Source: CAYSRC01 sp964433495 (lineage in GTDB: Bacteria; Bacillota; Clostridia; Oscillospirales; Ruminococcaceae). Taken from it: 33,708 nt of DNA. The first letter of the stretch is position 1. Each line of letters begins with the position of its first letter. The translations under genes and the position numbers were made by a program. A model generated the notes under the pieces. It was not told where the DNA came from. It searched no databases and saw only the letters and a list, made by a program, of their open reading frames with translations. Location of the stretch: NCBI GenBank assembly GCA_964433495.1, contig CAYSRC010000025.1, positions 1 through 33,708 of the forward strand. Direction: 5' to 3'. Below, one piece after another: positions 1 to 7,464 of the stretch.

Positions 1-461
1 CCGCCAAGCTGGCCGGTACCGAGCGCGGCATCACCGAGCCCACTCCCACCTTCTCCGCCTGCTTCGGCCAGGCATTCTTAGAGCTGCACCCCACCAAGTA
101 CGGCGAGGAGCTCGTCAAGAAGATGCAGAAGAGCGGTGCGAAGGCATATCTTGTCAACACCGGCTGGAACGGCACGGGCAAGCGTATCTCCATCAAGGAC
201 ACGCGCGGCATCATCGACGCCATCCTGGACGGCTCGATCCTCAAGGCCGAGACCAAGACCATCCCGTACTTCAACCTCACCGTTCCCACGGCGCTGCCCG
301 GCGTCGATCCGGGCATCCTCGACCCGCGCGACACCTATGCCGATGCGGCCGAGTGGGACAAGAAGGCGAAGGACCTCGCCGACAGGTTCATCAAGAACTT
401 TGTCAAGTATACCGGCAACGACGCGGGCAAGGCCCTCGTCTCGGCGGGCCCCTCGCTCTAA
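1..461 (+). CDS. pckA: Phosphoenolpyruvate carboxykinase (ATP), C-terminal part
   Basis: The gene enters from the left edge; the first full codon is at position 3 and the stop is TAA at 459-461, so about 152 residues are visible. PEP carboxykinase interconverts oxaloacetate plus ATP with PEP, CO2 and ADP in the cytoplasm; in anaerobes it often runs towards oxaloacetate. The visible part opens with the family signature AGTERGITEPTPTFSACFG, which is typical of the ATP-dependent enzyme and not the GTP one, and continues with LVNTGWNGTGKRISIKDTR, which forms part of the nucleotide site, then the usual C-terminal helices. The kinase-1a P-loop lies upstream of the window. The reading frame is intact to the expected C-terminus. 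Identification is firm; the start and the promoter are out of view. Confidence 0.95.
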   Translation, partial: AKLAGTERGITEPTPTFSACFGQAFLELHPTKYGEELVKKMQKSGAKAYLVNTGWNGTGKRISIKDTRGIIDAILDGSILKAETKTIPYFNLTVPTALPGVDPGILDPRDTYADAAEWDKKAKDLADRFIKNFVKYTGNDAGKALVSAGPSL

Positions 462-543
462 ACCGACGGCGGGGCCGTCCGCCGTGCCGCCGCCCGGCGG
501 CGCGAGAGACAGGCCTTTGCGATTGCTGGTTTAAAAATGTAAC

Positions 544-583
544 GGAACGACCCGTGCGGTGTACCCGCACGGGTCGTTCCTTG
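544..583 (+). terminator. Hairpin downstream of pckA, probable terminator
   Basis: A perfect 16-bp stem (544-559 with 565-580) closes on a 5-base loop 82 bases after the pckA stop. Only two T residues follow directly, so it is a poor canonical terminator by its tail but a very stable one by its stem. It could also protect the 3' end of the pckA message. Confidence 0.6.
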
Positions 584-587
584 TCAA

Positions 588-623
588 GTGTAAGATTGTC
601 AAACATGTTGGACAATCTTACAC
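588..623. repeat. 36-bp near-perfect palindrome (candidate operator or hairpin)
   Basis: Thirteen-base arms (588-600 and 611-623) are exact inverted repeats, and the centre AACATGTT is itself a palindrome, so only the A601/G610 pair is mismatched across 36 bases. It has no T-tract. It follows the pckA hairpin and precedes the ferritin-like gene by about 260 bases. The symmetry of the centre favours a protein-binding dyad, but a second transcript-end hairpin is also possible. Nothing in the sequence identifies a partner protein. Confidence 0.5.
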
Positions 624-884
624 GATATCGCGCGGCGCCCGTTGCAAACCTGTAGGCGGCGGGGCGTTTCGGCGCGCGGGGCGAAAACGGCCGCACCGCC
701 CCGAGTTATCGTTTACACAGTGTACGGGCTGCGGGCTTGGGGCGAAAAATGCCAAAGACAGCGCGCCGTGCGCGTTGAGATACCGTTCGCTCGATGTGCG
801 GGATTTGGGTGCGGGGGCGTATAACGGGCCCGAAACGGGACATGATAAGCGCAAATACATCTTGTCGAACGGAGAAAACAGACA

Positions 885-2135
885 ATGGCATTTAACCCCT
901 TTGAACACAAGCCCGTCGACATCGACAGCTGCTTTGTCGACTGGAGGACGCTCAACTCCAAGCCCTACAACAAAAACACCGTCGACCCCTACACGCGCTG
1001 CCGCGTCATATTGATGAACGGCACCGAGTTTGAGTCGGTCTGGATGGGGCACCGCATGTCGAGGCAGTGCGACAACAACGACCTGCGGCGCGACCTCGCG
1101 CTGATTCGCCGCGTCGAGCAGCAGCAGCAAAAGCGCATCGCCGCCCTCAAGCCGATAAGCGAGGGCATCCTCGAGACGACGATAGGCTATGAGCAGCTGG
1201 CCGTCGATCTCACCGCGTCAATGGCGCAAAAGGAGACGAACCCCGACGTCAAGGCGGCGCTCGACCTCGCGCTGCTCGAGGACTTTGACCACCTCTACCG
1301 CTATGCCGACCTGCTCGAGGGCGAGCGCGGCATAAAGGCCGAGAAGCTGGTGGGGCGGTATACCGAGATCATGCCGGGCCGCCCGACGATCTCCGAGCAT
1401 CGTCACCCGCTCGACTCGATAAGGCGGTTCGGCTGTGCGAAGACCGACGACCCGCTCACCACGCTGCACACCGCCATCATCACGGCGGCCGAGCAGCAGA
1501 CGATGAACTACTATATGAACCTCGGGACGTTTTATGACTCGGAGCAGGGGCGCAGGCTGTACACCGAGATCGCGATGATCGAGGAGCAGCACGTCACTCA
1601 GTACGGCAGCCTCAAGGACCCGACGTGTACCCCGCTCGAGAACCTGCTTATGCACGAGTACACCGAGTGCTATCTCTACTACTCCTGCTACGGCGATGAG
1701 AAAAATGAGTATATCAAGCAGCTGTGGGAGGAGCTTTTGGAGCAGGAGATTGCGCACCTGCACCTCGCCGCCTCGCTGCTCGAGAGGTATGAAAAGCGCA
1801 CCTGGCAGGAGATCTACCCGAAGCCCGAGTTCCCCTCGCTGCTCAAGATAGGACCCAACATCGGGTATATCCGCGAGGTGCTTGCGGGCACGGTGTGCAA
1901 CACGGCGATGGGTGAGGACCCCGTCCCCGTGGATGATCTGCCCGAGGACTACCGATTCTTCGACTATCAGGCGGCCGTCAACAGAAGCGAGCGCGACGAG
2001 CCCGCCCACAGGGTGATTGCAAGCTATATCAAGGAGAAGGGCTGCGACTACCGCTATGAGGAAAAGCCGCACCCGGTGGAGGCGTTGCGGGACAGGACAA
2101 AGGACAACACAACGCTCGGCAGGGTGCAGAACTGA
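885..2135 (+). CDS. Ferritin-like multi-helix putative metal-binding protein
   Basis: This 416-residue soluble protein is helical and acidic. It shows the carboxylate/histidine pattern of ferritin-like helix pairs several times: E132-D133 with H136, E203 followed by EExH at 233-236, and H257/E258/E261 followed by ExxH at 288-291. E103 could supply a further ligand. That gives about three helix pairs able to bind metal, where rubrerythrin or ferritin has one four-helix bundle. There is no signal peptide, no transmembrane segment and no rubredoxin CxxC pair. The ATG at 885 has GGAG upstream at 871-874. A terminator follows the gene directly, so it appears to be transcribed alone. Similar proteins in clostridia are usually left as hypothetical or ferritin-like. 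A role in iron handling or oxygen/peroxide defence is inference only. Confidence 0.7.
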   Translation: MAFNPFEHKPVDIDSCFVDWRTLNSKPYNKNTVDPYTRCRVILMNGTEFESVWMGHRMSRQCDNNDLRRDLALIRRVEQQQQKRIAALKPISEGILETTIGYEQLAVDLTASMAQKETNPDVKAALDLALLEDFDHLYRYADLLEGERGIKAEKLVGRYTEIMPGRPTISEHRHPLDSIRRFGCAKTDDPLTTLHTAIITAAEQQTMNYYMNLGTFYDSEQGRRLYTEIAMIEEQHVTQYGSLKDPTCTPLENLLMHEYTECYLYYSCYGDEKNEYIKQLWEELLEQEIAHLHLAASLLERYEKRTWQEIYPKPEFPSLLKIGPNIGYIREVLAGTVCNTAMGEDPVPVDDLPEDYRFFDYQAAVNRSERDEPAHRVIASYIKEKGCDYRYEEKPHPVEALRDRTKDNTTLGRVQN

Positions 2136-2173
2136 CGCGCGCGGGAATCTTTGCGGCGTCTGTCACACAACGC

Positions 2174-2200
2174 GGAGGGGGGATGTCCCCCCTCCTTTTT
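2174..2200 (+). terminator. Rho-independent terminator of the ferritin-like gene
   Basis: A 9-bp G/C stem (2174-2182 with 2187-2195), a 4-base loop and five T residues (2196-2200) lie 38 bases after the stop. This is a textbook intrinsic terminator. Confidence 0.92.
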
Positions 2201-2230
2201 GTGTGCATAATTTGATTTTTGGGCGCCGAT

Positions 2231-2262
2231 TTGATAAACTTTTGATAAGCCTTGTTTATAAT
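2231..2262 (+). promoter_or_regulatory. Probable promoter of the cardiolipin synthase gene
   Basis: A perfect TATAAT sits at 2257-2262 in a locally A/T-rich stretch after the terminator. The -35 is less clear: TTGATA at 2231-2236 leaves a 20-base spacer. The octamer TTTGATAA occurs twice (2230-2237 and 2241-2248), which might be a regulator half-site repeat. Confidence 0.45.
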
Positions 2263-2373
2263 GACACTGTTGTCGGGCGGCCCGTGTGCGCGGGCAGCCG
2301 CCTTTTGCGGGCGGGGCGACGGGTGACAGGACAAAGGCAGATGATTTCAACAGGGGAGAGGGGGCGTAAGAGC

Positions 2374-3918
2374 GTGCGAAGGCTGATGAAAAAGCTGTTC
2401 AGCCAGTTCGGGCTTGTGTGCCTGCTGCTTGCTTTGCAGGTTGCAGTGCTCTTCGGCATAACCGAGCTGTCGGGCGCCAACAGCCTGCTGTCCCATCTCT
2501 TGTCCTTTTCGATGATTGTCATCAGCGTGCTGGTGGTGTTTTACATCCTCGGCAAGCGGGACAACCCCGCCTTTCAGATGGCGTGGATCGTGCCCATCCT
2601 CATCTTCCCGGTGTTCGGCGGCATCTTTTACGTCATCCTGCAATGGCAGAAGCTGAGCAAGGGCTATCACAAGCGTGCGGACAGGATGCGCGAGGACAGC
2701 CGCGAATATCTCAGGCAGGACGAGGCGGTGCTGAGCCGGCTGCGCAACAAAAGCCCCGACATCGCGGCGCTTGTGAAGTACATGGACGAAAAGGGCGGCT
2801 ACTCGGCGGTCGGCAACACCGAGACCCGCTTTCTGCCGTCGGGCGAGGAGTATTGGCGGACACTGCTGGAGGTTCTGTCGGGCGCAAAACGGTACATCTA
2901 CCTCGAGTTTTTTATCATCGACGAGGGGCACATGTGGGAGAGCGTGCTCGACGTCCTCAAGCAAAAGGCTGCCGAAGGGCTGGATGTGCGCGTGATGTTT
3001 GACGGCGTGGGCAGCGGCTCGATTCTGCCCGTCAACTACGCGGGGATGCTGCGCTCGTTCGGGATAAAGGCGTGCGAGTTCGGCAGGTTTGTGCCCCTTT
3101 TGACGGTGACGCAGAACAACCGCGACCACCGCAAGATCGTCGCGGTGGACGGCGTCGCGGCCATGACGGGCGGCATCAACCTCGCCGACGAGTACGTCAA
3201 CCTCTACGAGCGGTTCGGGCACTGGCTCGACTCGGGCCTTGTCGTGCGGGGCGACGCGGCCTACAACTTCGCCGCGATGTTTTTGCAGCAGTGGTACCTT
3301 GTGACGGGCGAAGAGGTCGACTACGAGCGGGCAAAGCCCACCCCGGCCGAGCGGGCGAGCTTTAAGAGCGACGGCGGCTATGTCATGCCGTACGCCGACA
3401 ACCCGCAGGACACCGAAAGAACGGCCGAGAACGTCTATCTGGACATAATCAACGGGGCGGGACGGTACCTTTACATCGCGACGCCCTATCTCATCCTCGA
3501 CAGCGAGCTCACGACGGCGCTGAGCTTCGCGGCAAAGCGCGGGGTGGACGTGCGGCTTATCGTCCCCGAGATCCCCGACAAGTGGTACGCCTACGAGGTG
3601 TCGAGCAGCTATTTTGAGCAGCTCGCCGACGAGGGGGTGCGGGTGTTCAAGTACACCCCGGGGTTCATCCACAGCAAAAACTTTGTGTGCGACGACCGCA
3701 TCGCCGTCGTCGGAAGCATAAACCTCGACTACCGCAGCCTCTACCTCCACTATGAATGCGCGGCGTACATGTACAGAAGCGCGGCGGTGAAGGAGGTGCG
3801 CGACGATTTTTTGCGCCTGTTCCCGCTGTGCGAGGAGGTCACCGCGGAGAGGGAGCGCATAGGGCTGCTGCGCTTTCTGCTCCGCTCGTTCCTGCGGCTG
3901 TTCGCGCCGCTGCTGTAG
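2374..3918 (+). CDS. cls: Cardiolipin synthase (phospholipase D family)
   Basis: This enzyme joins phosphatidylglycerol units into cardiolipin at the inner face of the membrane. From the GTG at 2374 the protein has 514 residues, a usual length for clostridial Cls. The N-terminus carries three hydrophobic segments (about 13-31, 45-61 and 72-90), followed by two phospholipase D domains. The HxKx4D motifs are at H252-K254-D259, followed by GGIN, and at H433-K435-D440, followed by GSINLD. The start is uncertain. The GTG at 2374 follows a purine-rich AGGGGAGAGGGGG run and is my choice. The ATG at 2386 has GAAGG only three bases away, and the ATG at 2341 has a weak site. The frame is open much further upstream, but that part overlaps the previous gene. 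The gene appears to be monocistronic. Confidence 0.93.
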   Translation: MRRLMKKLFSQFGLVCLLLALQVAVLFGITELSGANSLLSHLLSFSMIVISVLVVFYILGKRDNPAFQMAWIVPILIFPVFGGIFYVILQWQKLSKGYHKRADRMREDSREYLRQDEAVLSRLRNKSPDIAALVKYMDEKGGYSAVGNTETRFLPSGEEYWRTLLEVLSGAKRYIYLEFFIIDEGHMWESVLDVLKQKAAEGLDVRVMFDGVGSGSILPVNYAGMLRSFGIKACEFGRFVPLLTVTQNNRDHRKIVAVDGVAAMTGGINLADEYVNLYERFGHWLDSGLVVRGDAAYNFAAMFLQQWYLVTGEEVDYERAKPTPAERASFKSDGGYVMPYADNPQDTERTAENVYLDIINGAGRYLYIATPYLILDSELTTALSFAAKRGVDVRLIVPEIPDKWYAYEVSSSYFEQLADEGVRVFKYTPGFIHSKNFVCDDRIAVVGSINLDYRSLYLHYECAAYMYRSAAVKEVRDDFLRLFPLCEEVTAERERIGLLRFLLRSFLRLFAPLL

Positions 3919-4065
3919 GGCGGAAGCGGCGGGAGAGGCAGATGCGCGCCTCCGAGCGGGTCGGCAAGGCCCCGGTCTGTTGACTGCAAAGATAAAAACA
4001 AAAGCGCGCCGACGGCAGCTTGCGCCGCGCGTGTCGAAACCGAAACCAAACCCTACCCCAAAACC

Positions 4066-4105
4066 AAACCAACAGGGCGGCCTTGTGTGCCGCCCTGTTG
4101 GTTTT
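4066..4105 (+). terminator. Terminator after cls
   Basis: A 16-bp perfect stem (4066-4081 with 4089-4104) has a 7-base loop, T residues at its 3' side and A residues at its 5' side. It lies about 150 bases after the cls stop and could work on either strand. Confidence 0.8.
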
Positions 4106-4293
4106 AGCGTATCTCTCGGTAAAGTGCTTTCGTATCGGATGCAGACAGCAGTTTGATTTGAGGCATGGGGGACGACAGGATACCGCCCTTTCAAAAATTA
4201 GGACGGAAAAGATTTGCTGCGACCGGGGTTCAGAGGCCCTTATCGCAACATCCTGCCTTTTTAACAGACCCCCGAAACGGCAACGGAGCATAG

Positions 4294-4338
4294 AAAAAGC
4301 GCCCGACTCAGCTGTGAAGCCGAAACGGGCGCTTTTTT
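4294..4338. terminator. Bidirectional terminator between convergent genes
   Basis: The arms 4294-4305 and 4326-4337 pair perfectly over 12 bases. They begin in AAAAA and end in TTTTTT, so each strand reads as a stem with a T-tract. It sits about 70 bases beyond the 3' end of the reverse-strand DNA repair gene and is probably its main terminator, with backup function for cls. Confidence 0.85.
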
Positions 4339-4409
4339 GCGTGCTGTTGCATGACCTGTCCTTTGGGCCCCTTTTGGTCGAGCTTCTAAGAGAGCCTTAA
4401 GAGCCGCTT

Positions 4410-5096
4410 TCAGGCCATAGCCTTAAGCGATTTGAGATACTGCTTTTTGGCTTCGTCGATGCGAAAACTCTCCCGCGCCTTTTGGATGGCCTTGTTGTGG
4501 GTGAAGGCGTCAAGGCGCCCCGCCTCGAGAACGGCGACGGCGCTGTCGTACCGCTTTATCAGCGCCTCGCAAAAAAACCAGGCGCGCATCATGTCGATAT
4601 AGTAGTCGCCGCACGGGATCTCCGCGACGATGTCGAGGATTTCGGGCGAAAACCGCTCGTCCAAAAAACAGCGCATGAGCACGCCGACGCCGAAGCGGCA
4701 GGTGTAGGTGTGGGACGAGCCCGCCCACGATGCCGCCCGCTGCAAGAGGCCGTCGGGATGCTTTTTAAAGAGCTTCGGGGACATGACGTCGCAGGTCGCC
4801 CAGTTATCGACAAAGGGCAAAAAGCGGTCGAGCTGCGCGCACAGCTCGTCAAAATCCCCCTCGCGTTCAATCAGCAGGGCGTGCAGGGTGTTCTCCTCAT
4901 AGGTTGGGTGGGGAAGAAGGGTGATGAACTCGCGCGCGTCGTCGCTTGAGGCGAGCGATTTTGCGTACCTTCGCAGCGCGGGCATCCGCACCCCCAAAAT
5001 CGTGTCGGGGTCGAGCGTGGGGACGAGCCCCGCGTGAAACCGTTTGTATTCGGGGTCGGCAAGCGCCGCAAGCTCCGCGCGGATATCTCTCTGCAT
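4410..5096 (-). CDS. DNA alkylation repair protein (AlkD-like HEAT-repeat glycosylase family)
   Basis: The protein has 228 residues, the length usual for small AlkD-type proteins, which remove bulky or positively charged alkylated bases (N3/N7-alkylpurines) from DNA. The sequence is a series of short amphipathic helix pairs. The family hallmarks are GVRMPALRRYAK near residue 40, then HPTYEENTLHALLI, and VDNWATCDVMSPK in the middle, where the Trp and Asp belong to the conserved DNA-facing surface. The start is the ATG at 5096-5094, with CGGAG about 11 bases upstream. The reading frame extends further upstream, but that stretch runs into the rnpB terminator and RNA gene and is not coding. It is convergent with cls. 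Family assignment is strong; the exact lesion specificity is unknown. Confidence 0.85.
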   Translation of the reverse strand: MQRDIRAELAALADPEYKRFHAGLVPTLDPDTILGVRMPALRRYAKSLASSDDAREFITLLPHPTYEENTLHALLIEREGDFDELCAQLDRFLPFVDNWATCDVMSPKLFKKHPDGLLQRAASWAGSSHTYTCRFGVGVLMRCFLDERFSPEILDIVAEIPCGDYYIDMMRAWFFCEALIKRYDSAVAVLEAGRLDAFTHNKAIQKARESFRIDEAKKQYLKSLKAMA

Positions 5097-5150
5097 CGTT
5101 GTAAAACTCCGTTTTTCCGTTGTATTTTTGTGCACAGGGCGGCGAGGGCA

Positions 5151-5192
5151 TAAAAACAGGCGGCGCGCAAGCCCGTTCGGGCCGCGTGCCGC
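5151..5192 (-). terminator. Terminator of rnpB
   Basis: On the reverse strand a G/C-rich imperfect stem-loop (about 5157-5192) is followed by TGTTTTTA, directly after the 3' end of the RNase P RNA. It also separates rnpB from the downstream repair gene on the same strand. Confidence 0.8.
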
Positions 5193-5195
5193 CCT

Positions 5196-5532
5196 ATGCG
5201 ACCGGGTCTGTAAGCCGAGTTCTGTCTCGGATGACAATCTATCTCGACGTCGGGTCGCCTCGACGCTCAAGCCACTCCTCGGGACGCTCAGGGCTAAGCA
5301 TACTGTCCCATGTCGGTGTTGCTCCGGATAGGGTTTACAGGGCCGCACAGTCGCCTGTGCGCCGGTGAGCTCTTACCTCGCCTTTCCACCCTTACCCGCC
5401 GGAAAACGGCGGGCGGTATATCTCTGTTGCACTCTCCCTGGGGTCGCCCCCGGCTGCCGTTAGCAGTTATCCCGCCCTGTGGAGCTCGGACTTTCCTCAC
5501 GCTGTGCGCGCTGCCATCCGACCCGCTCGCAT
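5196..5532 (-). ncRNA. rnpB: RNase P RNA, bacterial class A
   Basis: This is the catalytic RNA that cuts the 5' leader from pre-tRNAs. On the reverse strand the universal parts appear in order: GAGGAAAGTCCGAGCTCC (P4 5' side), GTGCAACAGAGA, GGGTAAGGGTGGAAAGGCG, GGTAAGAGCTCACCGG, the CCGGAGCAA region, and near the 3' end GACAGAACTCGGCTTACAG (P4 3' side). The ends pair as helix P1: the 13-base arms 5520-5532 and 5196-5208 differ at one position. The length of about 337 bases and this layout fit the ancestral class A, not the Bacillus class B. The ends are set from P1 and could shift by a few bases. Confidence 0.95.
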
Positions 5533-5678
5533 GTGTTACAGACGCGACAGGATGTCCCCGCCGTTTCGGCGGCGGATTGCACCCGACGTCTTTTGTCAAG
5601 GGATAAAACCCGCTCGGGCCGAAGGGGCCTCACACCCCCCTGTCGCTGCCCGATGACGGGGCGATACCCCTCATCTAA

Positions 5679-5730
5679 AGTATAGCAACAAAAACTTTTT
5701 GTTGCAATAGCTTTAGCGGCGTAATATAAT
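5679..5730. promoter_or_regulatory. Divergent promoters of rnpB and gdhA sharing one -35 hexamer
   Basis: The self-complementary hexamer TTGCAA at 5702-5707 is flanked on both sides by a 17-base spacer and a good -10. These are TATAAT at 5725-5730 reading forward to gdhA, and TATACT (5684-5679) reading reverse to rnpB. Both hexamer spacings are exactly optimal. A 21-base perfect palindrome, GCAACAAAAA-C-TTTTTGTTGC at 5685-5705, occupies the reverse spacer and overlaps the -35. The reverse transcript would carry about 140 bases before the predicted mature 5' end of RNase P RNA. Confidence 0.75.
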
Positions 5731-5747
5731 GAAGTGTAACAAATTCG

Positions 5748-5766
5748 GGCGGGTATACATCCCGCC
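5748..5766 (+). other. Small hairpin in the gdhA leader
   Basis: GGCGGG (5748-5753) and CCCGCC (5761-5766) pair across a 7-base loop in the roughly 60-base leader expected from the gdhA promoter. It may stabilise the message; no known riboswitch is evident. Confidence 0.4.
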
Positions 5767-5797
5767 TCAAACAGATTCAGAAAGGATTGTAAGCCCA

Positions 5798-7141
5798 GTG
5801 AAAAACGAATATCTAAAGAAGGTTTACGCCGATGTCGAGAGGCGCAACCCGGGCGAGACCGAGTTTTTGCAGGCGGTGTCCGAGGTTCTCGAATCGCTTG
5901 AGCCGGTGGTCGAAAAGGACGACAGGTACCGCAAAAACGGCGTCCTCGAGCGCCTTGTCGAGCCCGAGCGCTTTATCCAATTCAGGGTTCCCTGGGTCGA
6001 CGACGAGGGCAACGTCAGGGTCAACCGCGGCTTCCGCGTGCAGTTCAACTCGGCGATAGGCCCCTACAAGGGCGGCCTCAGGCTGCACCCCACCGTCAAC
6101 GCGTCGGTGATCAAGTTTTTGGGCTTTGAGCAGACCTTTAAAAACAGCCTTACGACGCTGCCGATGGGCGGCGGCAAGGGCGGCAGCGACTTTGACCCCA
6201 AGGGCAAGTCGGACAACGAGATCATGCGCTTTTGTCAGAGCTTCATGACCGAGCTCTACCGCCACATCGGCCCCGACACCGACGTCCCCGCGGGCGACAT
6301 CGGCGTGGGCGCGCGCGAGGTCGGGTACATGTTCGGGCAGTACAAGCGCATCGCGAACGAGTGGACGGGGGTGCTCACCGGCAAGGGGCTGCCCTTCGGC
6401 GGCTCGCTCGCGAGAACCGAGGCGACCGGCTTCGGCCTGTGCTATTTCACCGAGGAGATGCTCGGCTGCATGAGGGGCGACAGCTTTAAGGGCAAGCGCG
6501 TCGTCGTCTCGGGCTCGGGCAACGTCGCGACCTACGCCGTCAAAAAGGCGAGCGAGCTCGGCGCGAAGGTGGTGACGGTATCCGACTCGAACGGCTATGT
6601 CGTGGACGAGAACGGCATCGACCTCGAGGTGCTCAGGCAGATAAAGGAGGTCGAGCGCGGACGTATCAGCGAGTACGCAAAGCGCGTCGCGGGCGCAAGC
6701 TATTTTGAGGGCTGCAAGGGCGTGTGGGGCGTAAAGTGCGATATCGCATTGCCCTGCGCAACGCAGAACGAGCTCGACGCCGAGGCCGCCGACAAGCTGA
6801 TCAAAAACGGCTGCATCGCCGTGTGCGAGGGCGCGAACATGCCCTGCACCTACGACGCCGTCACCAAGCTTCAGGCGGCGGGCGTTCTGTTCGGGCCGGC
6901 AAAGGCGGCAAACGCGGGCGGCGTCGCGGTCTCCGGCCTTGAGATGTCCCAGAACTCGATGCGCTACAGCTGGACGTTCGACGAGGTGGACGGCAAACTC
7001 AGGGATATCATGAAGAACATCTTCCGCGCGGCCTATTCCGCGGCCGAGGAGTTCGGCATGAAGGGCAACCTGCTTGCGGGCGCAAACATCGCGGGCTTCC
7101 TCAAGGTCGCGAACGCGATGATCGCCCAGGGCACGGTATAA
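5798..7141 (+). CDS. gdhA: NADP-type glutamate dehydrogenase
   Basis: This enzyme catalyses reductive amination of 2-oxoglutarate with ammonium to glutamate in the cytoplasm. The protein has 447 residues, the standard length of the hexameric small-subunit family. The glutamate-binding segment GPYKGGLRLHP is near residue 88, and the catalytic region PMGGGKGGSDFDPKGKS has its lysine at 127. DVPAGDIGVG follows, then the Rossmann segment VVSGSGNVATYA. After the second strand comes SDSNGYV, as in NADP-using members, not the acidic residue of NAD enzymes. The start is the GTG at 5798, with AAAGGA at 5781-5786. The in-frame ATG at 5729 overlaps the promoter -10 and cannot be used. A terminator follows. 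It consumes the product of the acnA-icd genes encoded elsewhere in this window. Confidence 0.96.
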   Translation: MKNEYLKKVYADVERRNPGETEFLQAVSEVLESLEPVVEKDDRYRKNGVLERLVEPERFIQFRVPWVDDEGNVRVNRGFRVQFNSAIGPYKGGLRLHPTVNASVIKFLGFEQTFKNSLTTLPMGGGKGGSDFDPKGKSDNEIMRFCQSFMTELYRHIGPDTDVPAGDIGVGAREVGYMFGQYKRIANEWTGVLTGKGLPFGGSLARTEATGFGLCYFTEEMLGCMRGDSFKGKRVVVSGSGNVATYAVKKASELGAKVVTVSDSNGYVVDENGIDLEVLRQIKEVERGRISEYAKRVAGASYFEGCKGVWGVKCDIALPCATQNELDAEAADKLIKNGCIAVCEGANMPCTYDAVTKLQAAGVLFGPAKAANAGGVAVSGLEMSQNSMRYSWTFDEVDGKLRDIMKNIFRAAYSAAEEFGMKGNLLAGANIAGFLKVANAMIAQGTV

Positions 7142-7161
7142 CAGAGTTTCTTTACGGCTTA

Positions 7162-7203
7162 AGCGGCCGCGCGGGCCATGCCTGCGCGGCCGCTGCCTGT
7201 TTG
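7162..7203 (+). terminator. Terminator after gdhA
   Basis: An 11-bp perfect G/C stem (7162-7172 with 7184-7194) starts 20 bases after the gdhA stop and is followed by GCCTGTTT. The stem is strong and the T-tract short. Confidence 0.7.
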
Positions 7204-7252
7204 CGGAATGCGTGCCGCGGGGGACGGCGCTTTGCGTCGCCGGGGCGCATGT

Positions 7253-7288
7253 CCCGCCCCGCTTTTGCCGGGCGGGCGGATCGTTTCG
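7253..7288. repeat. GC-rich direct repeat with hairpin, copy 1
   Basis: The stretch CCCGCCCCGC-TTTT-GCCGGGCGGG and the following TCGTTTCG recur about 90 bases downstream at 7343-7375, with one extra T and a missing CGGA. Each copy can fold by pairing CCCGCCC with GGGCGGG around a T-rich loop. Confidence 0.55.
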
Positions 7289-7342
7289 CGGGGCAGAACT
7301 GTTTTCCCCGCGCGGTTAAGTAAGACCGCCGTGGCGCAGGCC

Positions 7343-7375
7343 CCCGCCCCGCTTTTTGCCGGGCGGGTCGTTTCG
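7343..7375. repeat. GC-rich direct repeat with hairpin, copy 2
   Basis: This is the second copy of the element at 7253-7288; the order of stem, T-rich loop, stem and TCGTTTCG is kept. Confidence 0.55.
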
Positions 7376-7464
7376 AGGGCGGAGCCCTGCCGCGATTCAT
7401 AGGGGCGAGAGGGCCGGCAACAGCGCCCCTGCGGCGCAAAAATCTCGTCGAGGAGGGTCAAAAG

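Larger units (their letters stand above)
462..884. other. Intergenic region, pckA to ferritin-like gene
   Basis: The 423-base gap contains the pckA hairpin and the 36-bp palindrome described separately. I see no convincing coding sequence. No well-formed -35/-10 pair is visible for the downstream gene; a TATAAC at about 820 has no good partner at 17 bases. The last part carries the ribosome binding site GGAG at 871-874, ahead of the ATG at 885. Confidence 0.6.
3919..4409. other. Intergenic region between cls and the convergent alkD-type gene
   Basis: The gap of nearly 500 bases holds the two strong terminators listed separately. The remainder has no start codon with a ribosome binding site and no recognisable gene. 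Confidence 0.55.
7142..7464. other. Intergenic region, gdhA to dus
   Basis: Apart from the gdhA terminator and the two GC-rich repeat copies, I see no gene. No clear promoter for dus is visible. The dus ribosome binding site GGAGG lies at 7452-7456. Confidence 0.55.

Noticed and set aside
2017..2373. N-terminal extension of cls to 2017
   Set aside because: It would overlap the end of the ferritin-like gene, its terminator and the cls promoter. A start at 2374 (or 2341/2386) gives the normal Cls N-terminus.
2347..4194. Long reverse-strand open frame opposite cls
   Set aside because: It is antisense to the clearly coding cls with its HKD motifs. G/C-rich codon bias produces such shadow frames; it has no ribosome binding site or known domain.
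5729..5797. Upstream ATG as start of gdhA
   Set aside because: The ATG overlaps the -10 box of the gdhA promoter, so it would not be transcribed. GTG 5798 gives the usual protein length.
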